From the NCBI GenBank assembly GCA_029204225.1, contig CM055106.1, positions 33,576,361-33,640,360 of the forward strand: DNA of 64,000 bases. Direction: 5' to 3'. The DNA comes from Diphasiastrum complanatum. Taxonomy: Eukaryota; Streptophyta; Lycopodiopsida; Lycopodiales; Lycopodiaceae. The notes below the pieces were generated by a model, which did not search any database, was not told the DNA's origin, and was given only the letters and a program-made list of their open reading frames with translations. A program made the position numbers and the translations under genes. Shown here one piece after another: positions 1-11,215 of the stretch (the first letter of the stretch is position 1; each line of letters begins with the position of its first letter).

Positions 1-640
1 AGGCTCCCAGAATTGTCTTTCACTTGTTTAGCATATTCCTTAGGGTCTCGTAGTCATTTGTTGGCTAGTCCCTTTTTCGTAACCCATGGCATTCGTAGAA
101 ATTGGCTCATGACTCACATGTCCTAAAAATGACCAATCTAGAATGTGGAGTGCATAAGGTTTCTGGTTATCGATTCTGAATGATGTCATTTCCTTGGAAG
201 GCTAGGATACTTCTTTTAAGAGTGAGCAATATAGGGTTTCCTAGCATAGATAGTCAGGTTGCTTAATCACTTATTTTCCCTGGGATATATGCCAGATCTT
301 ATAATATGGCTGATTTTGTGCACTTTTGAATTTCTCATCCCCTAGATGGTCATTATTACAACTTTTCCTCTTTTCGTACTTGTTATTTCTAGAAGATGGG
401 TCAAGAACTTCAGTATCGAGGTTTTGTGGTATTAACTCAAGGTATTTCTGACGGTGTGCTAATGGGCCAATGCTAATAGATTTCTCACTTGTCACCTTGA
501 TTCATCTTTTCACTTTCGTAACTCAACTTTGATTTTTCACTTTTTCATTTATTTTTCTCATAGGCTAGCTAGCGTGCCAGCGCTAGTGAATGGACTCGGG
601 TTCTAGGGGCTCGTGAATCCCGCAATGCCCGTTAAGTGCA
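1..640. other. unassigned flanking sequence
   Basis: No convincing gene, RNA or transposon domain is visible on either strand. The only open frame of any length (74 codons, minus strand, 271-495) has no recognisable motif. Confidence 0.4.
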
Positions 641-1480
641 AATCTGAATCTAAATTGAATAAGGTGGACGAGATAAAACAAAAATTATAACTGTTATTGT
701 AAGTAAGTGCAAGTGTACGTGTGCATGTGAATATACATCTAGGCATGTAAACGTAAGGGTAAGTGTGTAAAGGTAAGTGCTAGTGCTTAAGTGTAAGTAA
801 GTTTGAGTGAGGGTGTGCGAATATAAATCTAAGCATGCAAATATAAGTCTATGTGCTAGTGGATGTAAGTGTGAATGTTGTGCATGTGTAAGTACACATG
901 TAAGTGGGTAAGTGCAATTGTACACGTAGGTATAAGTGGATAAGTGTTAGTGTTGTGTGCGTGTGTAAGTAATCACAAGTAAGTATATGTGCAACCGTTA
1001 GCGTCCGTGTGGGTTAATAAGTTAGTGTATTTTTGAGCCCGAAGCGAATATGGTGGAGGACATAGAACATAATTATCATCCCTAACTTTTGGTACATGAT
1101 CTATAGTTTCCAATGCCCCACTCACTTTCATTCACTAAAATCTTCACTTACATCACTAAGTGCAAGTGCTAGTGTTGCTTTATGTAAACAAGTACAAGAG
1201 TTTTAATATAAGTCTAGGTGCAAGCGTAGATAAGTATTAGTCCAAGTGTGAATACAAATCTATGTGTAAGTGCGAGACTGCATTAGTGCAAGTGTATAAG
1301 TGTTAGTGTGTAAGTGTAAGCAATTGTAAGAGTGTAAATTAGCATAAGTGCAAAGGTAAAAAGTGCAGGTGTGAGTGTGGATGTAGGTGTGTTAGTGCTA
1401 GTGTAGGTCTGTGAGTGTGATAGTGTGGATGTGAGTGTGATAGTAAAACTTGGTCTAAATGTAAGCATTGACATTGGTGT
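640..1480. repeat. degenerate TAAGTG/GTGTAAG simple-repeat tract
   Basis: The stretch is dominated by imperfect copies of taagtg, caagtg and gtgtaag, broken around 1010-1130 by more ordinary sequence. Open frames on the minus strand here are repetitive (His/Thr/Leu/Ser-rich) and are by-products of the repeat. It looks like an old, decayed microsatellite. Confidence 0.7.
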
Positions 1481-1710
1481 GGTTTATTAAGGTATGTGGA
1501 TATTATTTACCTTCGTCGTCCATCATTAATTCTTACTATTATGTATAGTATATGCCACTTTTCCAGCACAAATGTAGAATTAGAAACAAATGCATGAAAA
1601 AAATAATAGCTCAAATCTTCTTGAAATCATATTTGATGTAATATGTATTCACAGGAGGTTTCCTGAGAATATTTTTATGGTTGAGAAATGATTGCGATGC
1701 TCTTAGGCTA

Positions 1711-2467
1711 TGTTGGAGGGTTTGCGGATCTCGAGGCAACCCTAACCCTAGTTAATAAGTGAGAGGGATTTGGCACCCTGCGTGTGTAAGTCCAACCTAA
1801 TGATCACATAGACATTTGGTTAATTAGAAAGTCAATAAAAGGACTTTAGGCCTTTTTGCGGGACTTTTAATGTCATAGGGCCTAAATGTCAAGCTAGTGA
1901 ATAAAGTTGGGTTTCCCTCCAATTTGGATGGTTCACACTCTTTTTTTAATTTGAATAATTAGGGAGGCAAAAATGGACCAATGGGATTTAGAGGCTAGGA
2001 GGCTAGGGTCCTCCTCTCTACTATAAAAAGAGACCAACTTGAGTTTCCTACACATGTACATATCTTCATTTCAATAAAGCAGATTGGTTCTCTTGTGAAA
2101 TGGATTTATGAATGTCCTTGCTCTCTATCACTTTTCCTCCATCTCTCATGCTTTTATTGTGTTTGCTAATTGTTGGATCTAATTGTTATTGGGATTGCAT
2201 GTTTTTATACTTTTTATGAGAGAGAAAAGAGAGAGAGAAAGAGTAAGCTATCTTCATTGTGGATCTTAGTGTTAGTGATTGTAGTGTTAATGCTTAGGGT
2301 TAATGGATGCTAGAGTTGGATGTGGATCTTCCATTCATGTTGAAATCTGAACTATGCTATCGCGCTCTCATGGGAAAGAACCTACGCGTGACAACTAACT
2401 TCATCTCCTTGATGCTAGATTGATTAGATCTTGGGTTGAGGATAAGCAAGGAAAGAAACCCACTACA
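1711..2467 (+). repeat. putative 5' LTR of the gypsy element
   Basis: It starts TGTTGGAGGG and ends CACTACA, four bases before the PBS, giving TG...CA ends and 757 bp. Inside are a TATA box (TATAAAA, 2022-2028) and an AATAAA (2073-2078), placed as expected for an LTR promoter and poly(A) signal. The right end is set by the PBS. The left end is inferred, because no second LTR was found to compare. Confidence 0.55.
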
Positions 2468-2471
2468 ATTT

Positions 2472-2489
2472 TGGCGCCGTCGCCGGAGA
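2472..2489 (+). other. gypsy primer-binding site
   Basis: TGGCGCCGTCGCCGGAGA resembles the tRNA-Asp-complementary PBS common in plant Ty3/gypsy elements. It marks the end of the LTR and the start of minus-strand DNA synthesis. Confidence 0.8.
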
Positions 2490-3610
2490 GCTACAATAAT
2501 TTTTCAGTTTGCAGTATGTTTGTTGGATGGTTAGCTTCCATTAAGCATCTTGTCGTTGCACTATTCGGGAAAGCTATTCAAATCACCAATCTTAAGATTC
2601 ATTTGGATATGAGATATCAGAAAAAACAACAAAAGTCGGTCAAATTTGTCAGATTTTTGTCAAAATAACGCAAAAATGGTCATCAGAGCTGATAACTTTT
2701 TGCTCTCTTTTAGGAAACGTTTGTTGAGTTGCAGACACCTTCGATTTTGATCACAAAACAAGTTAGTTTGAAGAGTGAACAATTCTTCTTAGCAGATTTC
2801 CAAAAACATCAGAAAAACCACCAAAAAATACCAAAAAATCACCAAAGCCCTAAAAATACAGAAAAAGAACCTTCATCCGATTTACTGTGCATAGGTGTGA
2901 TTCAGATCTATCTACTGCCAGGTCGACGAAAAATAATATCAGAAATAGAAGATTTCTCAGAAGATCAGTTATCATATTGTTATATTTTTGTCAAAAAAGT
3001 TTCTTTTTTGTAAAAATACTAGTATTACTCTTGATTCTTCGCTAGAACCTTCGCCGAGTTATCAGATTATTCTATTTATAGTAATATATTATTTTTGAGT
3101 TCGGTGAGCATTCATTTTATCTGGACCATAGAAAATCTCTATTTTTATCCTCGTCAGACTATAGAAACCGTGCTTTTATATGCCAAGAACCTTTGCCAAT
3201 TCTACCCTAGCTTTATCTATGTCAGATTCTCAGTTTGAGGATTCGACGAAGGTTGTTTCCATAAAATTTGTCAAAAAAACCTAATCAGAGAGTTTTTATA
3301 CCAAAAATAACATTGCTGGACCTTCATTGAGTCACCCTTCACCTAAGGAACCTTTGCCAGTTCTATTTTTTAGTTCTGATTTTCCAGATCAAGTCTCTAT
3401 CAAATTTTGGATCAAATCTGATTCAGTTTGATTTTGATTCTGAGAATTTTTTCATTTTGAGAAGTATCGATCAGTTGATCTTAGGAATCTTTTTAGGATC
3501 TAGGAATTTGATTCTTGTCAAGTGGAAGAGATCTAGCAGATATGATCTGAGATAGTTTTGATTGAAAATCTAGATCGAATCTCATTGTCTGCTTGATTTA
3601 ATCTGTAAAA
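2490..3610 (+). other. gypsy untranslated leader with recurring AACCTTCGCC motif
   Basis: About 1.1 kb lies between PBS and gag without a long conserved frame. Variants of AACCTTCGCC/AACCTTTGCC recur (near 2859, 3042, 3190 and 3350), and relatives of the motif occur in the tail after integrase (10530-10660). Short open frames (2420-2668, 2729-3013) show no known domain and are probably not genes. Confidence 0.5.
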
Positions 3611-5140
3611 ATGGCTGCCCTTGGAGGTGCTCCTCAGGAAGTCAATCCAATTATTGTTAGGAGAGCACCTCATTTGGATCTACTTAAATACAATGGATTA
3701 ATAGATCCAGTTAGATTTCTTCAGATCTATTCTGAATCTTGTAAAGTATATGACGAAGTTTTTCCCTAGGATAAACTTAAGCTATTTCCAATGGCCTTAA
3801 CAGACGCATCACAAGATTGGTACTATAATCAAGATGAAACTGAGTGTACAGGTTGGAAAATAGTGAAATGAGCCCTTATCACACAGTTCAAGGCTCGAAA
3901 GTTTATGGAAAACCCTTTTCTACTTTTAAGTAAAATTAAAATGGGAAAGTAGGAAATGGTCCGAGATTACATTGAACGGGTAAAACGCCTCAAATCTGAG
4001 TGCGAATTTGAGTTGATTAATGAGAATGCCATGATTATGTGGTTTTTGTCAGGTCTACCTAAAAGGATCAGACGTGAGCTGAAACGCCATAATGAGTACA
4101 CAATTTTGCAAAATGCTATGGATGATGCAGTTCGGGAGGAGGATGAAGATTCAGACGAGAGCTGAATATCAGTGTGTTGCCTTATACAGCAGGGCAGACC
4201 ACTACAACATCCACCACTATTGCATCAACAAATGTCAATGCTACTGCAGAGATGATGCTCAAAAACAGATGGAAAAGTTGTAGTCGCAATTTGATGAGAA
4301 GATCAAAGCATTGAAAGGTTTTCATGGACAAGTGAACAAGGAACCTGAGAAGTTTGCAAAGACTTTTTCTACCAGAAAAAATGTCTGGTATTCCATTTGT
4401 ACGGGCAATCACACAATGAATGAGTGTCCTCAATTGAAAAAATAAATGGAAATCAGTATATGCCATTTGTGTAATTCGCCTGATCATGAGACTGCTTTTT
4501 GCAACTTCAATCCTCGGATAATTCAGCAATGGTATGTCTAGATGGGGTATCGAGAACCACATTATGGAGGAAATCTAACAACTCGACCTCATCAATCTGC
4601 TCTTGGATACCCGGAATGATTAGCCTTACCTGCCCCACCAAAGCACCCCGCTCCTCCTGCCAAATTGATGGAAGCAGAACCTTACAGAAGTACCGAGCAA
4701 TGGAACTACAATAATAATCATGAAGGTGCATTTTCAAAACAATATGTTATTTATGCTATCGTGCAACAACAAGCATCTAGAAATTGGACCAAAGCACCAC
4801 TTGGATGCTTTGCATGTGGAGAAAATCACAGAGTTGGTGAATGTCCAAATAAAGAAAAATTTGCACCATTATGTCGTGACTATGGTTATGGACATTGCTA
4901 TAAGGAATGTCCAGCAAGACCAAAGCCACCATCGGCTATAGCTCTTGTAAATTTGATAACAATCAAGCAAAGACCAGTAGTTCAGAATGAACCAAGTGTA
5001 CCTTTGATGGTGGTTACTAGAGCACAAAAGCAGAAAGAACATGTACCCGCTGATTCTATACCATTAACTGATATACCAACAACATCTGGAGTATATCCAA
5101 ATCTTCATGCCGAAAAAAGAAGATATCAGGTATGAGGCAA
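3611..5140 (+). pseudogene. gypsy gag, broken, with four zinc-knuckle remnants
   Basis: The start ATG at 3611 opens MAALGGAPQEVNP. The capsid-type region follows, with DWYYNQ and, in the open segment 3956-4165, WFLSGLPKRIRREL, typical of retrotransposon gag. Several in-frame stops and frameshifts follow. Four CX2CX4HX4C-type knuckles can be traced: about 4389-4425 (first Cys now Tyr), 4465-4505 (CHLCNSPDHETAFC, intact), 4807-4845 (CFACGENHRVGEC, intact) and 4879-4912 (CRDYGYGHCYKEC, second Cys now Tyr). Gag would bind element RNA in cytoplasmic particles. Four knuckles is more than the usual one or two. Confidence 0.75.
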
Positions 5141-6830
5141 TGGATTAAACATCTGCAAAAAGAAGAAGAGTTGAAGCTGCTAGAGCAACAACCGAAGTTC
5201 ATTCTTCACTAGTGCAACCATCAAATAATCCATGTATAGATATGAATGCTCAGTTGCATCATCATGAAGAACCCTTCAAGATGACTGAACTGGAAGCGCT
5301 ACAAACAGAACTGCTCATGAATATTTTGTCTAGTAAGATCAATATTTTGTTGGGAGAGTTTCTAAAGTTGGTGCCAAAAGCAAAAGAAATATTAGCACAA
5401 AAGTAAACTCAAGCTAAACCAGAAGTCCATCAAGAGCCACTTTTTTGTGCCGGATTTGAAGAATCTAATGAAGTACTCCATGTCGGAGCAGTTTGGGAAA
5501 GTGAACAAAAAAATATCACCCTACCAATACAACATAGACAATTTTCTAACGAAGCAGCCGTGATAGATGACGATTTGGGAGTTAACCTAATTTCTACAAA
5601 GTGAAGAATGGTTGAAGATATACCTATCAGAATTGCCAGAGTACAGTTCATCATTACTTTCATAGTAATGGACTTACCAGAAGTACCAAATGTCTACCGA
5701 GTCCTATTGGGATGCCCATGGTTATGAGTTGCACAAGTAGTTCATAACTGGGGTACCGAAAAAATCACTTTTGAAAATTGTGAATGTGCAGTCAGGGTTG
5801 ATCCTGTAACTTGGACTATCAAACTAGTGGCTCAAAAAGAGGATGATGATTTATCAACAATAGATCACACTTGTGACCGACCAGTAAAAAATTGTGGAGT
5901 ACATTACGAATCTCAAACTGATACTGTCAACTGGAATCAAGCCCTTGCAACGATTGACTATACAGCAGGTTGTATGTGTCAACAAGATAATCAATCAGAT
6001 TTGAGCGAGATTTCATTATTGGATCAAACTTTAGATACACCGATCACTTTTCCATTCAATGTGCTGAATGTAGCTTGGATATCAAAGGAGACTATACCAG
6101 ATCCAATTGAACTCATTCCTGTGAGTCATGCCTTGACTTATGATGACAATGCATAACTTACTGATGAGCAGATTCTAAATCATATGGATCCGACCAGATT
6201 TGGAGTGCGTACTATTCCTGATGAACCACTAATAAAACCGCCAAAGGTAGTTATATTGAAGGAAGACAAAATTATAGGTTCAATGACGAAGAAACAAGCC
6301 AAGCAACATTATAATACGTACATGAAATGGAAAAATCCTCCTCAAAAGATTGATAAAAAAAAATGTGCCACCCTTACTAGATAAATGCAAAGGAAAAGTC
6401 CAGGATGATTCTGCAAGTTAGAGTTCTAGTAAGACATCACCGTCTAGGAAGTTTTCACCTTCGAAGAAGAGTTTATCTTCTCGGAAGTCATTGCCTCCAT
6501 GATCGATTCCTGCTAAGAAGGCTAAGCGAAGAACCGAGACAAATCCTTTTCACAAAGAACAAGCAGATGAAGTTCAGCATATAATGCCTGAGCATTTTAA
6601 ATGCTATACACTAGATGATATGGTTATCATGTTACCTAAAGCACACGAACCCGAAGAACAAGTGCCAAAATCGAAAGATGTTTACGATGGCCCAACTAGG
6701 ACACAACCTATGAATCTTGCTGAATCAGGTTAACCAGAAAAGATTGTACAAGTTGGATCACAACTTAATCCTGAATAGTTTCAAGCGCTACAAACGTTGC
6801 TTATTAAGTATTAAGATTGCTTTGCATGGA
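5141..6830 (+). pseudogene. gypsy protease and gag-pol linker, broken
   Basis: The clearest segment is 5600-5830, which reads through VYRVLLGCPWL and HNWGTEKITFEN. That is the distal half of a retropepsin-like protease, where YRxLLGRPWL and HDW..N.I.. are typical. The catalytic DT/SG motif was not found. Open segments 5827-6156 and 6184-6384 continue the linker toward RT. The 6420-6520 stretch is Ser/Lys/Pro-rich. Stops interrupt all of it. It lies between gag and RT as in an ordinary gypsy polyprotein. Confidence 0.6.
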
Positions 6831-6889
6831 CTTATAAAGATCTCAAGGGTATTCCGATGTTAGTTATTGAATATACTATACCTTAATAC

Positions 6890-8110
6890 CTGATGCAGTT
6901 CCAAAGGTTACAAAGTTCTATTGCTGTAATCCTAATGTTGCGGATCTGATAAAGAAAGAGCTTCAGAGATTGCTTGATGTCGATTTCATTTATGAGATCG
7001 AGCATACTGAATGGGTTTCACCAATTGTCATTATTCCTAAGAAGAATGAAAAATTAAGAATTTGTGTGAATATCAAGGCCTTGAACAAAGTGACGTGAAA
7101 TGATCACTTTCCGTTTCCTTTTACTGAAAGCATTTTGGACCGCCTTGCTGGAGCGGAAGCTTATGGTTTTTTGGATGGATTTATTGGATATAACCAGGTC
7201 AAGATTGCACCTGTAGATCATCACAAAACAGGCTTTGCAAGAGAATGGGGCACCTATGCTTATAAAGTAATGCCGTTTGGACTCTGTATTGCACCAAGTT
7301 CGTTCCAAAGAGTATTGCAATTTGTGGATGACCTTGGAGTCCATAGCACAAATACAGACCACTTGGATCGATTGGAGAAAGTATCTGAACGTTGTCGCAA
7401 GTATCAAATATTCTTAAATCTAGAAAAGTACTAGATATGGGTTTCCCATGGAGTTGTTCTTGGACACGTGGTATCAAGACATGGCATTGCCACAAATTAT
7501 TTTAAAATCAAGGTTATTGTAGAATTGCCATCGCCAACAACAATTCGTGGAGTTTACGTATTTATGGGTCATGCGAACTATTATCGAATTTTTATTATCT
7601 TCTTTGCGGATTTAGCAAGACCTATATACAAACTAACTATTGTTTCTATTTGGACAGTAGAGGCATTAGAAGCCTTTGAAAAATTCAAAAAAGCATTAGC
7701 CTCAGCACCGATACTGCGTTCTCTAGATTGGACGATTGAATTTCATGTTCACACTAATGCCTCGAAATATGCACTTGGATCAGTTTTGACGAAGCCAGAG
7801 AAATATAAGGACTATCTAATATGATTTGCAAGCAGACAGCTTACAGATTCAGAGAAAAATTATTCAACAACAGAACGTAAAGCATTAGCCATGATTTTTT
7901 CTATACGGAAATTTTGACATTACCTCATGGAAATGCGCTTTTCATTTTATACTGATCACCAGCCGTTACTTTACTTGGTGAACAAGACGTGCAATACTGG
8001 GCATATTGCAAGATGGTTGTTGTTATTGACTGAATTTGACTTTCGAATTGTGGTTCGTAAGGGAAAGCAACATTATCTTGCCGACCACGTTTCAAGAATT
8101 GAATCCGCAC
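6890..8110 (+). pseudogene. gypsy reverse transcriptase and RNase H, broken
   Basis: RT motifs in order are VSPIVIIPKKN (about 7015-7050), LRICVNIKALN, GFLDGFIGYNQVKI (7170-7205) and YKVMPFGLCIAPSSFQR (7262-7310). The active-site box is FVDD at 7321-7332. The distance from SFQR to FVDD is too short, so codons have been lost just before the catalytic motif. The RT-RNase H connection follows (FMGHANYYRIF, 7561-7593). RNase H appears as FHVHTNASKYALGSVL and then YSTTERKALA and FYTDHQPLLYL, ending near HYLADHVSRI (8068-8097). Several stops break the frame. Confidence 0.85.
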
Positions 8111-8199
8111 CAGTTAATACTGAAGTGGATGATGAATTACCAGATGCTACATTATTCTATGTAGAGGCAGAACCTGAGTGGGCAACGGATATTGTTGAG

Positions 8200-10125
8200 T
8201 ACCTGATGCTAGGACAACCGAATGACTCTTTGACAAAGGTACAGAAGAGACAATTGATTCATAAGGCTCAACCTTATCAATTGATTTGTATCATCGTGGA
8301 TCAGACAATATTTTACGTAGATGTGTTTTACCGCATGAAATATCAGATTTAATCATGTTTTCACATGATGTCATGGGCGGAGGACACTTTTCTACATATA
8401 TTATTGTTTGCAAACTTTTGCAATCAGGTTGCTGGTGGCCTACGCTTCATAAGGACACAAAAAAATATATTCAGACATGTGATGTTTGCCAGCGAGCACG
8501 ATGGCCTACTAGACAGAACTATGAACCCTTACATCTGCTTTTATCGCAAGCGCCATTTGAAATATTGGTGACTTGATTATGTTGGTCCTATTCATCCTGG
8601 CGTGCGAGGATCTCATGCCCGATACATTATCGTAGCAACTGATGTAAAAATTACAGCAAATAAGGATCCTAAAACACTTGAAATGATGAGGGAAACAATA
8701 GATTATGATTTCATAAGATTAGCACAAGTTGAACCATCAAAATCCATCAAAAATCTATGCTTGGACCTCACTAAATGGCCCAAATCCTTGAAGAAGGCTT
8801 CACACGTGTGAAATTACGGCCTCCCACAGTATGAGTACTGTACACCAGACCTACATTCAATCCTATAATCATCAGTAATCACAAGTACTCAAACAATTAT
8901 GAACATAGAGAGCAATTGCACCATTATGAGAGAAAAAACATGAAATTGCTTGATTGATTTTGGTGAGATATCATCACCTATATATACATGATCCATCACG
9001 GTTTTGGGCAGGTATGAGTAGCCCTAAACCTATCCCTAATGCTAATTTTGGTGGATCTTTCATCCCTACCAAGTTAGGGTTGGAATCTTGGAGATCCCTC
9101 AACAATGCAAAAATTACCAAAAATAGCTCCTATTTTTTCTCCCTTGTATCTAAGCATAATTTGGACTCATTCCAAAGGTTCTAACACTTAGGTCTACTTG
9201 AGAACATCCTTATGAATGGAATCCTATGCTATTTGGCATGTGTGACAAGCCACATCATGACCATCTAACTATTTACAAGTCATATGACCAAAACTAGTCA
9301 AGCTAGAATTGTGAATTTTTAACAACTGATTATATGACCAAGTGGGTTGAAGCCAAAGCTGTCAAAGTTGCTGATGCAAAATCTATGGCCAACTTTCTTT
9401 ATGAGAATATTGTTATCAGATTTGGATGTTCGATCGAGATTGTCAGTGACCGGGGTACACACTTTGTTAATCAAATGATAAAGTGTTCATTGGAAGATTT
9501 TTTTGTTATACACAGATTTTGTACTCCATATGATCCTAGAGGAAATGGCCAAGCTGAATCTTCCAATAAGATTCTCTGCACTATTATGACGAAAACAGTT
9601 GAAGCGAGTCGGTCTGATTGGGAACATAAACTTCATGCAGCATTATGGGCATTCTGAAACCGCTCACAAGAGTAGTACAAATCAAACACCCTTTCAACTT
9701 GTTTGTGGTCAAGATGCTACCATGTTGATTGAATTTTTAATCCCATCTTTACGCGTAGCAACAACAAAATGATCAAATGATGACAAGTCTTTACAACTAC
9801 GTCATGAAGCTTTGCACAAGTTATGTGAAACAAGATTGATGGTAGTTCATGCGTTAGTAGTAGAGAAAGCCCGCCGTAAGACATGGCACGATCGTCGATT
9901 ACACGAAAAGAATATGAAAGAATGAGATCTAACACTGATGTACAAAACCAAGCTAATCAAGGAGAAATCGAAGTTTATCGGTGAAGGCCTGTATAAAGTG
10001 AAGGAAATTCTAAACTATGGAGCAGTGATTCTTAAACACTTGGATGGAAAACACTTTGATACTCCCGTGAATGGCAGCCGATTACGTAAGTTTTGACAGC
10101 CTGCTCCGCCAGTTCAGCCAGCATA
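8200..10125 (+). pseudogene. gypsy integrase, split by a solo LTR
   Basis: The HHCC zinc domain is visible in pieces at 8340-8500 (HDVMGGGHF, then TCDVCQRARWPT). The catalytic core begins DYVGPIHPG (8575-8602) and is interrupted at 8643. It resumes at 9332 with MTKWVEAKAV, then VSDRGTHFVNQ (second Asp) and NGQAESSNK (Glu of the D,D-35-E triad). The C-terminal domain is recognisable at 9950-10095 (YKVKEILNYGAVILKHLDGKHF). Removing the inserted LTR and one TSD copy brings the two core halves together. Downstream stops confirm that it is inactive. Confidence 0.85.
8643..9325 (-). mobile_element. solo copia LTR nested in gypsy integrase
   Basis: The 683-bp sequence begins TGTAAAAATTACAG and ends TTTTTAACA. 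It is flanked by a 5-bp direct repeat, ACTGA, at 8638-8642 and 9326-9330. Its start and its CACACGTGTGaaat segment match the copia-4 LTRs at 21027 and 26319, so it belongs to that family and has the same (minus) orientation. No internal domain is present, as after LTR-LTR recombination. It postdates the gypsy insertion. Confidence 0.9.
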
Positions 10126-10790
10126 ATCCAAATGATTTTTTATTTTTATTTTTTTTCAATATGTTGTTTTCTCTACTTAATTGTGAATTTCTTTTGGAAA
10201 AGGCAATATGAAAAAAAAAAAAAACAAAAAAGAAAAAGAAAAGAAAAGAGAAACAAAGAAAAATGAGGAAAGACTGATGAGCAAAAGTCAGAAACATCAT
10301 CAGATTAGAAAAATTGAAAAAAAAGTATTTTTAGAAGTCAGATCTTTATGGTAAAATGACTTGGAAAATTACTTTTTGGTCATTTTTTGCACAAATTGTA
10401 TTTCGAATTGTTCGTCAAGTTTTCAGAAGCAAAATCCAACTCAAATATACTCTTACTGAGTTGGGCGAACATTCTTTTCACCAGTTGGTACTTGTTTTGG
10501 AGTTGGAGAATGATCAGCAATATGCCATATTGGGAACCTTCGCCCAGCACCTTGCTCTCCTCAGAAACCTTCGTCAACATGCCAGATGGATTTAAAATGC
10601 CAATCCTTCGCCAGAGCTGGAAAACGTTCCTTGGATAGGTTTAGAGCTCCAAAAACCTTTGCTAAGATTTTGATAGCCTATTTTCATAGTACAGAACAAG
10701 TCTGCAAATTTTGGTTAAGAATTGAACAGCCAAACTAGTACATTCTTGTGAAGATTATTAAAATATTATCTTCCTATCTCGAGTTTGGGG
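10126..10790 (+). other. 3' non-coding tail of gypsy element
   Basis: After integrase come a T-rich run (10136-10160), an A-rich run (10209-10266) and a segment with further AACCTTCGCC-type motifs (10535-10665). CTCGAGTTTGGGG at 10778-10790 could be a decayed polypurine tract, but no matching LTR follows it. No protein is recognised. Confidence 0.4.
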
Positions 10791-10902
10791 CCATGTCCAT
10801 GATAATTTCCACTAGATTTCATATTGTACATATAAGGAGTGTGAATTGAGCACATATTCTTCTAGTGTAACTCGAATTTGAGTTAGCTACATTCATTTAT
10901 GA

Positions 10903-11075
10903 TGACATGCAGATGTTTAGATGGCATTCAAAGTCTTACTGTATGCATGCAAGCCACATGCAATCAGTGCATGCAACATGCAAAGTAGTTTCAATGATTT
11001 ACACATGTCTAGGTAGTTTTATGAGTTGACATGCAGTACATGCAACATACCGGCATGCAGTTACACATGTGGATC
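10903..11075. repeat. cluster of ATGCA / CATGCA motifs
   Basis: About nine ATGCA pentamers, several within CATGCA or TGCATGCA, occur in roughly 170 bp. CATGCA is the core of plant RY elements bound by B3-domain factors. Here the cluster may be promoter DNA of a decayed LTR. Function is not shown. Confidence 0.45.
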
Positions 11076-11215
11076 TCTGGTAGGTGAATTAGTTCAGTTA
11101 AGTGGACTTTCCATGCAACTCCACTGTAGGAATTCGAGTCTCTCTCATGTAGGAAAAGCTGGGCATGTTTTGCCACATTGTGAATATTGAGATTTTGGTG
11201 TTTTGGACTCATTCT

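Larger units (their letters stand above)
1711..10790 (+). mobile_element. Ty3/gypsy LTR retrotransposon, decayed, no 3' LTR seen
   Basis: The order is putative 5' LTR, PBS, long leader, gag, protease, reverse transcriptase, RNase H, integrase and a 3' non-coding tail. Integrase after RNase H defines Ty3/gypsy. The TGGCGCC-type PBS is shared with several plant gypsy lineages that prime on tRNA-Asp. All coding parts carry stops and frameshifts, so the copy is dead. I could not find a second copy of the 5' LTR downstream, so the 3' end near 10790 is an estimate. A solo copia LTR is nested in the integrase. Confidence 0.8.

Noticed and set aside
1738-1752. AACCCTAACCCTAG, resembling plant-type telomere repeat
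   Set aside because: Only two units inside a putative LTR; expected by chance.
7054-7495. Minus-strand open frames opposite gypsy RT
   Set aside because: Shadows of the RT coding strand, where conserved RT motifs are read on plus.
8636-9331. 8-bp repeat CAACTGAT with short inverted ends, suggesting a hAT transposon
   Set aside because: The ends match the copia-4 LTR. With TG...CA ends the duplication is the normal 5-bp ACTGA of an LTR element, and the extra matching bases are the LTR ends plus chance.
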